Shown: positions 8,280 through 17,657 of the stretch, in pieces
Numbering within the stretch: position 1 is the stretch's first letter
Layout of the letters: every line of letters starts with the position of its first letter
Notes under the pieces: generated by a model
The model's input: the letters and a program-made list of their open reading frames with translations, nothing else
Database searches by the model: none
What the model was told of the DNA's origin: nothing
Program-made: the position numbers and the translations under genes
Origin: Verrucomicrobiia bacterium
GTDB taxonomy: Bacteria > Verrucomicrobiota > Verrucomicrobiia > Limisphaerales > JAEYXS01
Assembly (NCBI GenBank): GCA_036405135.1
Contig: DASWYF010000002.1
Location: 62,001-126,000 of the forward strand
Direction: 5' to 3'
Length of the DNA: 64,000 nt

Positions 8280-9164
8280 TCATTCGCGCTTGCGCCGGGC
8301 GCAGCCGAACAATCCTAAGCCGCCAATCAGCAGAGCAATGGAGGTGGGTTCCGGAACTACGGCCAAGTTTTGAAGGGAAGCGACGTAGACAGGATCGGGA
8401 TCGTAGACAGTGGTGCCTGTATAAACGCCATCGCCATCCAACACGCCCGCGTTGAGGGCGAAGCCGGAACCATCGAAAGCCAGTCTGCCTTGGCCGGAGC
8501 TATCGACTGCTTTGTCGTTCGGCATCAGGTTGGCGAACTGGATGTAATCGACACCCTGGCTTTCAGTGAGGCCGAAATTTGAGAGGTCGTATTTGTAGAT
8601 GTGGAGACCCTCGTTGCCGGTCGTGCCGCCGAATTCCGACGTGGCGAAGTAGTGCCAATCCGACCAGTTTTCCGTGCCGCCGATATGGACACGGACCATC
8701 ATGCCTTCAACGCCAGCTTGCGTGGAGGCGGATTCAAAGATGACAAAATCATCACCCGAACCATTAAAAATCCCCAAGCCGCTGGCCCATGAGACTTCAA
8801 TGCCGTGGCGGGTGGTGGAGCCGTTATCACCGCGCGGCAGGTTGACGCCGCGCAAGCCGGTGTTCAAGTCTGTGAGGTCACCGAGGCTCAAGGCTGTGTT
8901 AAAACCTGAGCTGCTGGCAGGGAAATTGGGGATGGCTGAGGTGGTGCCGTTCGGCAGCAAGGGGCTGAAGCTGACGCCGCCTAACGTCTCGCCATTGCCG
9001 AGGAGTTTGGCGCGATCGGGTGTCAGTGCCTGATCGAACGTCACGGAACCGAAGGAGTAGGTGCTGGAAATAGCGTGGGCCTGACCGGCTACGCCGGCCA
9101 AATATCCCAAGGTGCCCAGTGCCAGCAAGGTCCTAAGATGAGTGCGAAAGGCGGTGGTTTTCAT
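8280..9164 (-). CDS. PEP-CTERM sorting-domain exported protein
   Basis: A 294-residue protein with a signal peptide (LRTLLALGTLGYLAGVAGQAHA) and a C-terminal PEP-CTERM signal: VPEPTSIALLIGGLGLFG followed by CARRKRE, that is VPEP, a membrane helix and a basic tail. Such proteins are processed by the exosortase (EpsH/XrtA-type) system and often end up in the extracellular polysaccharide matrix. The body is rich in Gly, Ser and Asn with predicted beta-strands and has no catalytic motif I recognise. No exosortase gene is in this window. It is divergent from the response regulator at 9318. Confidence 0.85.
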   Translation of the reverse strand: MKTTAFRTHLRTLLALGTLGYLAGVAGQAHAISSTYSFGSVTFDQALTPDRAKLLGNGETLGGVSFSPLLPNGTTSAIPNFPASSSGFNTALSLGDLTDLNTGLRGVNLPRGDNGSTTRHGIEVSWASGLGIFNGSGDDFVIFESASTQAGVEGMMVRVHIGGTENWSDWHYFATSEFGGTTGNEGLHIYKYDLSNFGLTESQGVDYIQFANLMPNDKAVDSSGQGRLAFDGSGFALNAGVLDGDGVYTGTTVYDPDPVYVASLQNLAVVPEPTSIALLIGGLGLFGCARRKRE

Positions 9165-9317
9165 ACAAACTCAATCTGGGAAGAAGGTGGGACTGAGGCC
9201 AAGAATTGTCAATCAAATGTGACTTGTATTAGTGGTGCTTTTGCGCGATTTAATAGAAGGCCACTTGCTTACCAAGCACTTAGGTGTTTTAATTCCGAGT
9301 GCGGGGCGGGAAACTGA

Positions 9318-9749
9318 ATGAATCCTGAACTGAATCAAAGAACCAATGGAGCAAGCAGCCAGTCGACACTGATCGTCGTTGTTGATGACGAGCCGATGGT
9401 CGGTGAACTGGTTCAGACCATATTTGCATTGGAGGGACTGGATTCCAAGGTTTACCAGGATCCTATTGCAGCGTTGCAGGAGTTGAAGGGGTGGGCGGGG
9501 CCACCGGCGTTGTTGCTGACGGATTTCAGGATGCCCGGCATGAATGGAATGGAACTCATCCAAGGTGCCAAGACGCGGTTTCCCGAGCTCAAGACGGTGT
9601 TGTTCAGCGGTAATGTGGATGAGAGCATCCAGAGCGAATATCCACTTCACGCGGATGCGTTCATCCGTAAACCGTTTTATCCCAATCTCCTGTTGGATAC
9701 AGTCCGTAAAGTCCTAAAAGACGGGGGGGCTGGAAGAGCACAACCGTGA
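9318..9749 (+). CDS. Single-domain response regulator (CheY-like receiver)
   Basis: A 143-residue protein consisting of one receiver domain after an 18-residue leader. The acidic pair is in VVVDDEPMVGE, the phosphoacceptor Asp in LLLTDFRMPGMNGMEL, the Thr/Ser switch in VLFSGN and the conserved Lys in AFIRKPFYP. There is no output domain, so it probably acts by protein-protein contact or as a phosphorelay intermediate. The hybrid kinase with an Hpt domain at 10690 is an obvious candidate partner (inference from position). Its stop lies 16 bases before the DsrE-like gene. Confidence 0.88.
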   Translation: MNPELNQRTNGASSQSTLIVVVDDEPMVGELVQTIFALEGLDSKVYQDPIAALQELKGWAGPPALLLTDFRMPGMNGMELIQGAKTRFPELKTVLFSGNVDESIQSEYPLHADAFIRKPFYPNLLLDTVRKVLKDGGAGRAQP

Positions 9750-9765
9750 CGGCTGTTTGCTGGTG

Positions 9766-10083
9766 ATGATCTTACGCGGAAAAAAACTGGGCATTCTTCT
9801 TTCCACAAAACCGGAAGAGCCAAATTTTCAACATGGAGTCTGCCTTGCTGCAGCGGGGGTGGCCCGTGGCGTGGAAGTGTATCTCTACTGTATTGATGAC
9901 GCCGTTTCTGGAATCAGAGATCCCCGCATCACTCATCTGAAACAACTCGGGGTGCGTTTGTTCGCGTGCGCGTATGGAGCACAAATGCGGAATTTGGAGG
10001 CAGATGATTGCGTGTATTTTGCAGGCCTGACCGTGGTGGCCGATCTGATGGCGGACACGGATCGCTTCATAAGTTTCAACTGA
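9766..10083 (+). CDS. DsrE/TusD-like small protein
   Basis: A 105-residue protein taken from the ATG at 9766; upstream in-frame TTG, CTG and GTG codons are weaker starts. KKLGILLSTKPEEPNF followed by ACLAAAG-type helix residues (GVCLAAAGVARGVEVYLYCIDDAV) and GVRLFACAYGAQMRNL match the DsrE/DsrF/TusBCD fold. The cysteine in LFACAYGA sits where the sulfur-carrying Cys of DsrE/TusD is found. The family relays persulfide sulfur, for example to tRNA thiolation or in sulfur oxidation, but here the acceptor is unknown. It is the first of three tightly packed small genes (2 bases to the next). Confidence 0.6.
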   Translation: MILRGKKLGILLSTKPEEPNFQHGVCLAAAGVARGVEVYLYCIDDAVSGIRDPRITHLKQLGVRLFACAYGAQMRNLEADDCVYFAGLTVVADLMADTDRFISFN

Positions 10084-10085
10084 GT

Positions 10086-10427
10086 ATGAGCGAAGCCGCA
10101 AAAAAAGTTTTGATCGTTGTCACCTCAGATCCGAGGGCGAATGGGAAAGCTGCGGAGGCGGTGCGCATTGCGGCAGGGGTGGGTAGCTGGGAAAAGGTGG
10201 CGGTGATAGTTTGTTTTTGTGGCGAAGCACGGCGGGTGATAGCGGATGAGCCGGACGATCTGATCAACGGCGAAGTGATCAGTTCTTATCTGCCACTGTT
10301 GCAGGAAAATCCTGAAGCGGTGCGAGTGCTGGTAGAAAATGGGATGCACGACTGCGGTATTGCTGCCATCACGCTGCCACAATTGGCCGAGCTGGGGCGC
10401 GGCATGGATAATGTCATGAGGTTCTAA
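10086..10427 (+). CDS. DsrF/TusC-like small protein
   Basis: A 113-residue protein starting MSEAAKKVLIVVTSDPRANGKAAEA at the ATG at 10086, two bases after the previous stop. The alternation of hydrophobic strands and helices (KVLIVVTSDP, AVRIAAGVG, VAVIVCFCGEARRVI, VRVLVENGMHDCGIAAITLPQL) fits a DsrE/DsrF-like alpha/beta fold. Cysteines are present in VCFCGEA and HDCGI. The assignment rests on fold pattern and the neighbouring DsrE-like gene. The stop (10425-10427) is directly followed by the ATG of the next small gene, which suggests translational coupling. Confidence 0.5.
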   Translation: MSEAAKKVLIVVTSDPRANGKAAEAVRIAAGVGSWEKVAVIVCFCGEARRVIADEPDDLINGEVISSYLPLLQENPEAVRVLVENGMHDCGIAAITLPQLAELGRGMDNVMRF

Positions 10428-10604
10428 ATGAAAAAAATCCTTCAAGTCATCACGCGGGAAGACGATATGCTGGCTGATGACGTAGCGGATGCAAATCTTG
10501 CTGCGGACGATCGCGTCCGGGTGGTGCGACTTTCGCCGGGCAGGACTGATTATGAGGAGCTTCTGGAGGCGGTGTTTGAGGCGGATTCAGTGCAGAGCTG
10601 GTAG
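10428..10604 (+). CDS. 58-residue DsrH/TusB-like protein
   Basis: The frame MKKILQVITREDDML to the end FEADSVQSW begins on the base after the previous gene's stop and is 58 codons long. The opening strand (KKILQVIT), the acidic middle (DDVADANLAADDRVRVVRL) and the C-terminal Trp recall TusB/DsrH, but it is shorter than the usual 95 residues and has no cysteine. The link to DsrH therefore rests mainly on its position as third gene of the trio. It is probably a real gene because of the tight coupling and the conserved alpha/beta pattern. Confidence 0.5.
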   Translation: MKKILQVITREDDMLADDVADANLAADDRVRVVRLSPGRTDYEELLEAVFEADSVQSW

Positions 10605-10689
10605 TGATATGAGTGCGCCACAGAGGGGTGGCGGAAAGAATTTGTTTTGGGGTTGATAAAAGACCGGTTTGGTAATCCTTTAGACTTGA

Positions 10690-13600
10690 ATGACAAAGCC
10701 GGGAAATCAATCCAGTCTGAGCCTGTCTTACACCCGGATCAGTGCTTTGCTGGTGATCATACTTGGTGGCGGGGTGTTTTTTGGGTGGCTGCTCCAGAGC
10801 ATAACCATGGTGGCAGTGGTGGCGGGGTTCACTCCGATGCAGCCGAACACAGCGGTTTGTTTCGTCGTGGCCGGAGCGGCGATTCTGGCGGCAGGCAAGG
10901 AGAGGATGCGGTGGACATTGTGGCTGGGGGCAGCTATCGCAATGGTGGGGCTGGCCACCTTGCTTCAATATACGTATGGAGGAAATTTCGGCATCGATCA
11001 GTTCCTGATCAAACCGTTCTATGTGGAGAGGAGTGCGTTTCCCGGACGGATGTCGATGCTCACCTCCATCTGTTTTTTTCTCGCTGGGCTCTCCCTGGTC
11101 ATAAAAGCCAGCAGCCAGCAAAATCCCCGGCTGAGAATAATGCTGGCGATCTGCAACAGTTGTGTGCTTGGGATCGCATCGACCGCCTTTTTTTCTTATC
11201 AGCTTGATGTGGAGGGGTTGCAGGGCTGGCGACGGCAGATCGGGCAGATGGCTTTGCACACATCGATCGGTTTCCTGCTTCTGAGCACGGGAATTTTTTC
11301 TTTGGCCTGGCATCGCACCAAGCAGGAGCAGACGGGCTTGCCGAGCTGGCTGCCATTTCCCGTTGGCATCGGTGCGCTCGCCGCCACGCTGTATGTCTAT
11401 CTGATGGTGTTGTCCTCCCAACAGATGCAGACGGAGCGGAGCACGGCGCTGCAACTGGAGAACCTCCGCGTGCTGCTCCATCATTCCATCGATGAGCGCA
11501 TGGGGGCGCTGAACCGGATGGCCAGGCGCTGGGAGGCGGCCGGAGGGATCGCCGAGGCTGAGTGGGAGAAGGATGCAGCCAATTATGTAGGTGATCTGCC
11601 CGGATTTCAGGCGGTGCAATGGATTGATGCAAGTATGGTGGTGCGGCGGTGTGTGCCGGTGAAGGGAAATGAATCGGTTATCGGATTGAATCTGGGCGAA
11701 AATCCGGCACGTCTGGCAATTTACGAACGTTCGCGGCAGCAGGGCCGGCTTACGTTCACCCCGGCGATCAACCTGATCCAGGGCGGAAGGGGCTTTCTTG
11801 TCCATGTCCCTTTGATGGTGAATGGCCAACCGGATGGCTTCATCGTGGGGGTGTTTCGTTCCCAAGATTTTTTGTCCAGCGTGATCCGGCCGGAACTGGT
11901 GCGGGATCATTCTTTGTTTGTCTATGATGGGGACAAGGAGCTGTATCGTTCACAAAAGGAGAATTTTGGCCCCGGACGTTCACTGGCCAAGCAGGCGAAA
12001 CTGAAACTGCCGGGGTCGGAATGGGACATGGTGCTGGAACCGCTCCGGGTGGACACAGAATCCAAGATGTCCGAATTGGTGCAGTGGATTGGTGCGGGGA
12101 TCGCCTTGCTGCTTTCCGGCATGACCTGGCTGGCGCAGACTGCTTACCGGCGCACAGGCGAGCTGCAAAAGGGTAATGAGCAGCTTTCTGCCGAAGTGCT
12201 GGAACGACGCCGGGTGGAGGAAGAATTGCGCCGGTTGGGCATCTCGCAAAGGGCAGTCCTGGGCAGTGCCAATTATTCGGTCATCTCCACCACCATGGAC
12301 GGGACCATCACCTCCTTCAATGCCGCCGCCGAGAGGATGCTCGGATATGCGGCCGAGGAAGTGGTCGGAAAGGTGAGTCCGGCCATCATTCATCTGGAAG
12401 AGGAAGTGGTGGCGCGGGCGGGGGAACTGGAGAAGGAACTGGGCCGGAAAATCGAGCCGGGATTTGATGTCTTCGTGGCCAAGGCGCGCATGGGGCAAAC
12501 TGAAGAGAGGGAGTGGACGTATGTGCGCAAGGACGGAAGCCGGTTTCCCGTGCTGCTTTCCGTTACCGCCATCCGGGATGAACGGCACGGCACCGTCGGT
12601 TTTCTGGGCATCGCCAGCGACATCACCGAGCGCAAGGAGTCGGAGGAGAAGCTGGCAGATGAAAAGGCGCGCCTTTTCGCTTTCATCGAGCATGCACCGG
12701 CGGCGGTGGCGATGTTTGACCGTGAGATGAGATACATCGCCGCGAGCCGCCGCTGGTTCGTGGATTACGGGCTGAGCGGCCAGTCCATCCTCGGCCGCAG
12801 TCACTACGAGGTGTTCCCCAATGTCGGAGAGAACTGGAAAGATATCCACCGTCATTGTTTGGCGGGGGCGATCGAGCGGAAGGATGATGACGTTTGGCGG
12901 CCACCGGGTTGGGACCATGACCAGCACCTGCGCTGGGAGGTGCGTCCGTGGTTTGATGGCGCTGGTAAAATCGGCGGGGTCATGATGTTCACGCAAGACA
13001 TCACAGCGGATCGCATGCGCGAGCAGGAGCTGGGGCGGATGCGGGATGCGGCGGATGCGGCGAACCAGGCGAAGAGCGAGTTCCTCGCGAATATGAGCCA
13101 TGAAGTGCGCACCCCGATGAACGGTGTCATCGGTATGACCGGACTTCTGCTGGATACACCGCTAACGCTGGAGCAGCGGAATTATGCGGAGACGATCCAG
13201 TTCAGTGCGGAGTCATTGCTGACGGTGATCAATGACATCCTGGATTTCTCGAAGATCGAGGCGGGCAAGCTGGTGTTCGAGACGCTCGATTTCAATCTGC
13301 AGGAGACGGTGGAGGAATCGCTGGAGATTCTGGCGCAACGGGCGCAATCCAAAGGCATCGAACTGGTCGGCTGGCTGGCACCGGAAGTGCCGGTGAATTT
13401 GCGCGGTGATCCGGGGCGCATACGGCAGGTGCTGAACAATCTCTTGAGTAATGCGGTGAAGTTCACTGAGCGGGGTGAAGTGGTGATGAATGTGCGGCTC
13501 ACGAGTGAGACGCAGGATCACGCGGTTCTGCGCTTCGAGGTGAAGGACAGCGGCATCGGCATCTCAGAGGAAGCGCAGAGGCGTTTGTTCCAGGCGTTCT

Positions 13601-15006
13601 CGCAAGCGGACGGTTCGACAACGCGCAAATACGGTGGCACCGGCTTGGGGCTGGCGATCAGCCGGCAATTGGTTGAATTGATGAATGGCGAGATCGGCGT
13701 AACGAGCGAGCCGGGGAAAGGTTCCACGTTCTGGTTCACTGCACGGTTGGAAAAGCAGCAGCAGACCGCGATAAAACTCGTGCCAGTGACATCTCTTATT
13801 CAAGCGGGTGACCGCGTGCTTATTGCGGTGACCAACCCGGCGAACCGCGAGTTTCTGCACAATCAACTGCTGGCGTGGAAGATGAATTCCGTGGCAGTGG
13901 GTACGGGAGAAGAGGCGCTGAAGGCGATACGTGAGAGCTTGCGGAAAGAAGGCCGGTTCAAACTGGCGGTGCTGGATCAAAAGCTGCCGGGCATTGACGG
14001 GGTGGCACTGGCCAGGATCATCCGACAGGAGATCGGTCGTGACGGGCTCAAACTGGTTTTGCTGGAATCTGGAACGGAAGCCGTCAGGCCGCAGGAGATC
14101 GTGGAAGCCGGGATCGACGGCGCTTTACAGAAACCGCTGACGCAGTCACGTATGCTGGATTGTTTTATGACTGTGAGTGCGCAGGCGATGAACCCGCGTT
14201 CGCTCGCGATGGTGCCGGTGGAGGCGGTAGAGACTGTGAGCAACCAGCCGAAGAGAAAGATCAAGATACTGCTGGCAGAGGACAATGCGGTGAACCAGAA
14301 AGTGACGCTGGGACAACTGCGCAAGCTGGGATGCCAGGCGGATTGTGTGGGTAATGGTCTGGAAGTGCTGCAGGCGTTGGAAGTGGTGCCGTATGAGATC
14401 GTGCTGATGGACTGCCAGATGCCGGAGATGGACGGCTTTGCAGCATCGCGCGAGATCCGGCATCGGGGATTGAATGTGCATATCATCGCGTTGACGGCGA
14501 ATGCGATGCAGGGCGATCGTGAGCGTTGCCTGGCGGCGGGGATGAGCGATTACATCACCAAACCGATGAAGCTGGAGGATCTCAAGGCGGCGATCGACCG
14601 CTGGGCTGATCTGCGGCCGCGCAAGGTGACGGGAGACACGGAGACATCACCGACGACCACGGCCGTGTTCAACCTGGAGATATTGCGGACGGCTACCTCA
14701 GACGATCTGGACCTGACGAGCGATCTGGTGGCGGTTTATTTCGATGATGTGGAAAAGACGCTGCCGTTGCTGGAAGCGGCGTGTAAATCGCGAAAGCTGC
14801 CGGAGGTGAATAAGCTGTCACACCGGTTGCGTGGTTCCAGTGCCACCATGGGTTTGGACCGTGTGGCCAAGGTGCTGGAAAAGATCGAGATGAAATCGGA
14901 GACTGGAGCGGTGGAGGCGTTAATGCCGTTGATGGAGGAATTGCGGCGGCAGATGTCTCTGGCGAAGACGGCGCTGGAGAAGCATGTGGAGGGGTTGAAG
15001 AGGTAG
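10690..15006 (+). CDS. Hybrid sensor histidine kinase (MASE-like, CHASE, 2 PAS, HisKA, HATPase, 2 REC, Hpt)
   Basis: A 1438-residue inner membrane phosphorelay protein. Order: about seven membrane helices (residues 10-245), a CHASE-type extracytoplasmic sensor (about 255-420), another helix (about 455-480), two PAS domains (about 515-645 and 660-780), HisKA with His802 in [12 protein letters not shown], HATPase_c ([25 protein letters not shown]), two receivers (about 1040-1155 and 1190-1305) and a C-terminal Hpt with [13 protein letters not shown] (His about 1378). The second receiver is complete (LLAEDNA, LMDCQMP, TKPM). The first lacks the acidic pair ([11 protein letters not shown]) although it keeps an Asp in AVLDQKLPG, so it may be a pseudo-receiver. 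The DsrE-like trio and CheY-like gene lie just upstream. Confidence 0.93.
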   Translation: MTKPGNQSSLSLSYTRISALLVIILGGGVFFGWLLQSITMVAVVAGFTPMQPNTAVCFVVAGAAILAAGKERMRWTLWLGAAIAMVGLATLLQYTYGGNFGIDQFLIKPFYVERSAFPGRMSMLTSICFFLAGLSLVIKASSQQNPRLRIMLAICNSCVLGIASTAFFSYQLDVEGLQGWRRQIGQMALHTSIGFLLLSTGIFSLAWHRTKQEQTGLPSWLPFPVGIGALAATLYVYLMVLSSQQMQTERSTALQLENLRVLLHHSIDERMGALNRMARRWEAAGGIAEAEWEKDAANYVGDLPGFQAVQWIDASMVVRRCVPVKGNESVIGLNLGENPARLAIYERSRQQGRLTFTPAINLIQGGRGFLVHVPLMVNGQPDGFIVGVFRSQDFLSSVIRPELVRDHSLFVYDGDKELYRSQKENFGPGRSLAKQAKLKLPGSEWDMVLEPLRVDTESKMSELVQWIGAGIALLLSGMTWLAQTAYRRTGELQKGNEQLSAEVLERRRVEEELRRLGISQRAVLGSANYSVISTTMDGTITSFNAAAERMLGYAAEEVVGKVSPAIIHLEEEVVARAGELEKELGRKIEPGFDVFVAKARMGQTEEREWTYVRKDGSRFPVLLSVTAIRDERHGTVGFLGIASDITERKESEEKLADEKARLFAFIEHAPAAVAMFDREMRYIAASRRWFVDYGLSGQSILGRSHYEVFPNVGENWKDIHRHCLAGAIERKDDDVWRPPGWDHDQHLRWEVRPWFDGAGKIGGVMMFTQDITADRMREQELGRMRDAADAANQAKSEFLANMSHEVRTPMNGVIGMTGLLLDTPLTLEQRNYAETIQFSAESLLTVINDILDFSKIEAGKLVFETLDFNLQETVEESLEILAQRAQSKGIELVGWLAPEVPVNLRGDPGRIRQVLNNLLSNAVKFTERGEVVMNVRLTSETQDHAVLRFEVKDSGIGISEEAQRRLFQAFSQADGSTTRKYGGTGLGLAISRQLVELMNGEIGVTSEPGKGSTFWFTARLEKQQQTAIKLVPVTSLIQAGDRVLIAVTNPANREFLHNQLLAWKMNSVAVGTGEEALKAIRESLRKEGRFKLAVLDQKLPGIDGVALARIIRQEIGRDGLKLVLLESGTEAVRPQEIVEAGIDGALQKPLTQSRMLDCFMTVSAQAMNPRSLAMVPVEAVETVSNQPKRKIKILLAEDNAVNQKVTLGQLRKLGCQADCVGNGLEVLQALEVVPYEIVLMDCQMPEMDGFAASREIRHRGLNVHIIALTANAMQGDRERCLAAGMSDYITKPMKLEDLKAAIDRWADLRPRKVTGDTETSPTTTAVFNLEILRTATSDDLDLTSDLVAVYFDDVEKTLPLLEAACKSRKLPEVNKLSHRLRGSSATMGLDRVAKVLEKIEMKSETGAVEALMPLMEELRRQMSLAKTALEKHVEGLKR

Positions 15007-15035
15007 AGGGCATCTTTCTTGGCCCATGGGGCCAG

Positions 15036-15199
15036 AAGATTCATAGCAGCGGCTTGAAAGCCGCTGTTGGATGGGAAACGGATACGGTCACGTAGTGACC
15101 GAAGAAGTTTATCTTGCGTCGCTAACGCGACGCTCATCCTCAAAAAAGTAACGGCGGCTTAAAAGCCGCCGCTATGAATCTTTCGTGCCTGACGGCACG
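15036..15199. repeat. Composite palindromic element with five hairpins
   Basis: Five perfect hairpins lie head to tail: 15048-15065 (8 bp), 15085-15101 (7 bp), 15116-15133 (7 bp), 15152-15171 (9 bp) and 15184-15199 (6 bp). An outer inverted repeat, AAGATTCATAGC at 15036-15047 and GCTATGAATCTT at 15171-15182, encloses the first four. It occupies most of the gap between the hybrid kinase stop (15006) and the pyrF stop (15216), two convergent genes, so it might also terminate transcription from both sides. It has no coding frame of note. Confidence 0.85.
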
Positions 15200-15215
15200 G
15201 AATAATAAACATTCT

Positions 15216-15929
15216 TTAGCCGTTGATGCTTTGCAGAATCTCTTCGGCGGCCTGGCGGGGGTTGGCGGCTTGGTAGATGGGGCGGCCGATGACGAGCCAG
15301 TTGGCTCCGGCAGCCATCGCTTCTTTCGGGCTGAGGACGCGTTTTTGATCGCCTAGGTCTTGGCCAGCACCGCGCACGCCGGGGGTGACGAGCTGGACTT
15401 CGTGGGGGAGGACTTGGCGCAGGAGAGCGATCTCCAAAGGGGAGCAGACGAGGCCGCGCAGGCCGCTTTGGCTGGCGAGGGTCGCGAGGCGTTCCACTTG
15501 TTTGCCGATGTCATCACCCACGCCGGTTTCCGAAAGAGACTGTTGATCCATGCTGGTGAGGACGGTCACGCCGAGGACGAGCGGGGCGGGGATACCGGCT
15601 TGCAGCGCAGTCTTTTGGGCGGATTCCTCGGCGGCCTTCATCATCGCGCTGCCGCCGCAGGTGTGGATGGTGAGCATGTCCACGCCCATGCGCGTGGCGG
15701 AGGCGACGGCCTTCGCGACGGTGTTCGGGATGTCGTGAAATTTCAGGTCCAGGAACACACCGGCACCGGTGGCCTTGATCTCTTTGACGATGGATGGGCC
15801 GGCGGCGGTGAAGAGTTCACTGCCGATCTTGAGCGCGCCCACGGAGCCACGCAGGGCATTGGCCAGTTGGATGGCCTGTTCAGCGGTGGGAACGTCGAGG
15901 GCAACAATGATCGGATTGCGCATGGGCAT
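15216..15929 (-). CDS. pyrF: Orotidine 5'-phosphate decarboxylase
   Basis: A 237-residue TIM-barrel enzyme that converts OMP to UMP, the last step of de novo pyrimidine synthesis. MRNPIIVALDVPTAEQA is the N-terminal substrate strand, and VFLDLKFHDIPNTVAKA carries the Lys and Asp of the DxKxxD catalytic array. LVTPGVRGAG and WLVIGRPIYQA form the phosphate-binding end. Length is normal for the bacterial type. Met1 (15929) and Met3 (15923) are both possible starts. It stands alone. Confidence 0.95.
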   Translation of the reverse strand: MPMRNPIIVALDVPTAEQAIQLANALRGSVGALKIGSELFTAAGPSIVKEIKATGAGVFLDLKFHDIPNTVAKAVASATRMGVDMLTIHTCGGSAMMKAAEESAQKTALQAGIPAPLVLGVTVLTSMDQQSLSETGVGDDIGKQVERLATLASQSGLRGLVCSPLEIALLRQVLPHEVQLVTPGVRGAGQDLGDQKRVLSPKEAMAAGANWLVIGRPIYQAANPRQAAEEILQSING

Positions 15930-16016
15930 GACGGTAACAAGTAGCGCAGGGGAGCGTCACGCGCAAATGGAGGGAATGGATTGGCTGCAAAGAGGCGCAG
16001 AAGGCGCAAAAAGGTT

Positions 16017-16044
16017 GGAGCGCGACTCTCCGAGTCGCAGCAAT
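16017..16044. repeat. REP-like hairpin, copy 2 (GGAGC-stem-TCC-stem-AGCAAT)
   Basis: GGAGC (16017-16021), GCGACTC (16022-16028), loop TCC, GAGTCGC (16032-16038), AGCAAT (16039-16044). It is the reverse complement of copies 1 and 3 and forms an inverted pair with the copy at 16140-16167, about 95 bases apart. It is preceded at 15989-16010 by a purine-rich AGAGGCGCAGAAGGCGCAAA stretch that resembles one at 23776-23810. Confidence 0.85.
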
Positions 16045-16139
16045 CTCGAATGGGAAACTGGATTGAAGAAGCTTGAGGCTTTCAAATAAAGGTCATTTTT
16101 AGACTTCAGCCATTCTGAATGCTGCATTTGCTCAGGTGA

Positions 16140-16167
16140 ATTGCTGCGACTCGGAGAGTCGCGCTCC
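16140..16167. repeat. REP-like hairpin, copy 3
   Basis: ATTGCT (16140-16145), GCGACTC (16146-16152), loop GGA, GAGTCGC (16156-16162), GCTCC (16163-16167). Same stem as copies 1 and 2, oriented as copy 1. It ends 5 bases before the duplicated hisD segment starts at 16173. Confidence 0.85.
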
Positions 16168-16172
16168 GTTTA

Positions 16173-16338
16173 CTTGTTCAGCGTTTTTGACATCTTCTGC
16201 CGCTTCCCCTAGTGTCCCCGGCGCATGAATGTGATTCGCCTGACAGCGGGCAATTTGCCCGTGAGTTGTGGTAATTGACCGGGCACTTCAGATTGTTGAC
16301 CCGACGAATCGAGGAGACGTGCATGCGTGGGATCGTGG
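16173..16338 (+). pseudogene. Decayed duplicate of the hisD promoter region and first codons
   Basis: Bases 16173-16248 match 17606-17681, the segment ending 8 codons into intact hisD, with only two mismatches over 76 bases. The following 90 bases are still alignable with 17682-17769 but much more diverged. The copied reading frame starts ATG AAT GTG ATT CGC CTG like hisD (MNVIRLTA) but reaches a TGA after 17 codons, so it is not functional. It lies on the far side of the RhuM-family gene from the real hisD, so the two copies flank that gene as direct repeats 1433 bases apart. Confidence 0.88.
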
Positions 16339-16435
16339 CGTGTTACGCGTAATGCCGCTTCAGGATTGCCTCATTGCATGCTCCGGCGGCAACAGGTAAT
16401 GAGTGTGTGTCTGTTCAAGCCGAAGAAGCTATACG

Positions 16436-17500
16436 ATGAGCAAAGATAAGCCTACTCGTGGTGGGGGTAAAAAGAAGGACACAGTCTCGCTGGTCCGTTC
16501 TTCGGCGGCGGAGTATCTGACTTTTGTGGCGGCCAGTGGCAAGGGCGGAGTGGAGGCGGTTTATGCTGGTGAGAATGTGTGGCTCAGCCAGAAGATGATG
16601 GGGTTGCTGTATGATGTGGAGACGCACACCATCAATTACCATCTCAAACAAGTTTTTGCTGATCACGAGTTGCAGGAGGAGTCAGTTATTCGAAATTTTC
16701 GAATAACTGCCGCTGACGGCAAAGCCTACGACACGCAGCACTACAATTTGGCCGCGATCATCGCCGTGGGCTACAAGGTGAATTCGGGACGCGCCGTGCA
16801 GTTCCGCAAGTGGGCCACCACGATCATCGAGTCGTTCACCATCAAGGGTTTTGCGATGGATGACGAGCGGCTGAAGAACGATGGCTCCATCCTTGGGAAA
16901 AAGTATTTCGAGGAGCAGCTTCAGCGCATCCGGGAAATCCGCCTGAGCGAGCGCAAGTTTTATCAGAAGATCACGGACATCTACGCCACTTCCATCGATT
17001 ACGATGTCACTGCCGCCGCTACTCAGCGCTTTTTCGCCACGGTGCAGAACAAGCTGCATTGGGCTATCCACGGGCAGACGGCGGCAGAGGTGATCCTCTC
17101 CCGCGCTGATGCGGCCAAAACACACATGGGGCTGACTACCTGGAAGGACGCGCCCAAGGGTAAGATCCAGAAGTTCGATGTAAGTGTGGCGAAAAATTAT
17201 CTTACGGCCGACGAAATGGCGCAATTGCAACGGTTGGTTTCCGCCTATCTGGATGTGGCTGAGGATATGGCGCTACGGCAGATCCCGATGACGATGCAGG
17301 ATTGGGAGACCCGGCTTAACCGCTTCATTGCCGCGACGGACCGTGAGATATTGCAGGATGCGGGCAAGGTGACGGCCGAAATTGCCCAGGCTCATGCGGA
17401 AAGTGAGTTTGAGAAATACAGGATTGTGCAAGACCGGTTGTTCGAATCGGATTTTGACAGGGTGATCAAGAAACTGCCGGGAGCGGGTGATAAACCGTAA
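16436..17500 (+). CDS. RhuM-family protein (virulence RhuM / Fic-associated family)
   Basis: A 354-residue protein starting MSKDKPTRGGGKKKDTVSL at the ATG at 16436; 11 upstream codons are open but less likely. VWLSQKMMGLLYDVETHTINYHLKQVF is a DNA-binding-like helix-turn-helix segment. ESVIRNFRITAADGKAYDTQHYNLAAIIAVGYKVNSGRAVQFRKWAT is the RhuM hallmark region. HGQTAAEVILSRADAAKTHMGLTTW and LTADEMAQLQRLVSAYLDVAEDMALRQIPMTMQDWETRLNRFI-type residues complete the family pattern. RhuM was named from a Salmonella pathogenicity island; its biochemical role is unknown, and relatives occur on mobile islands. The flanking hisD duplication supports horizontal arrival. Confidence 0.88.
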   Translation: MSKDKPTRGGGKKKDTVSLVRSSAAEYLTFVAASGKGGVEAVYAGENVWLSQKMMGLLYDVETHTINYHLKQVFADHELQEESVIRNFRITAADGKAYDTQHYNLAAIIAVGYKVNSGRAVQFRKWATTIIESFTIKGFAMDDERLKNDGSILGKKYFEEQLQRIREIRLSERKFYQKITDIYATSIDYDVTAAATQRFFATVQNKLHWAIHGQTAAEVILSRADAAKTHMGLTTWKDAPKGKIQKFDVSVAKNYLTADEMAQLQRLVSAYLDVAEDMALRQIPMTMQDWETRLNRFIAATDREILQDAGKVTAEIAQAHAESEFEKYRIVQDRLFESDFDRVIKKLPGAGDKP

Positions 17501-17657
17501 CTGGAGTTAAGGAAAAGGCAGAGCTTTCTCACGTCGCCTGCTACCGGATGGGGATCCGCCTCCTAACCTCGGCGGCTACAGTTCGAGGACGAGCATGAAG
17601 GGAGGCTTGTTCAGCGTTTTTGACATCCTCTTCCGCTTCCCCTAGTGTCCCCGGCGC

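Noticed and set aside
15036-15199. CRISPR-like array
   Set aside because: Stems differ from one another and no equal-length spacers or cas genes are present; the structure is a composite palindrome.
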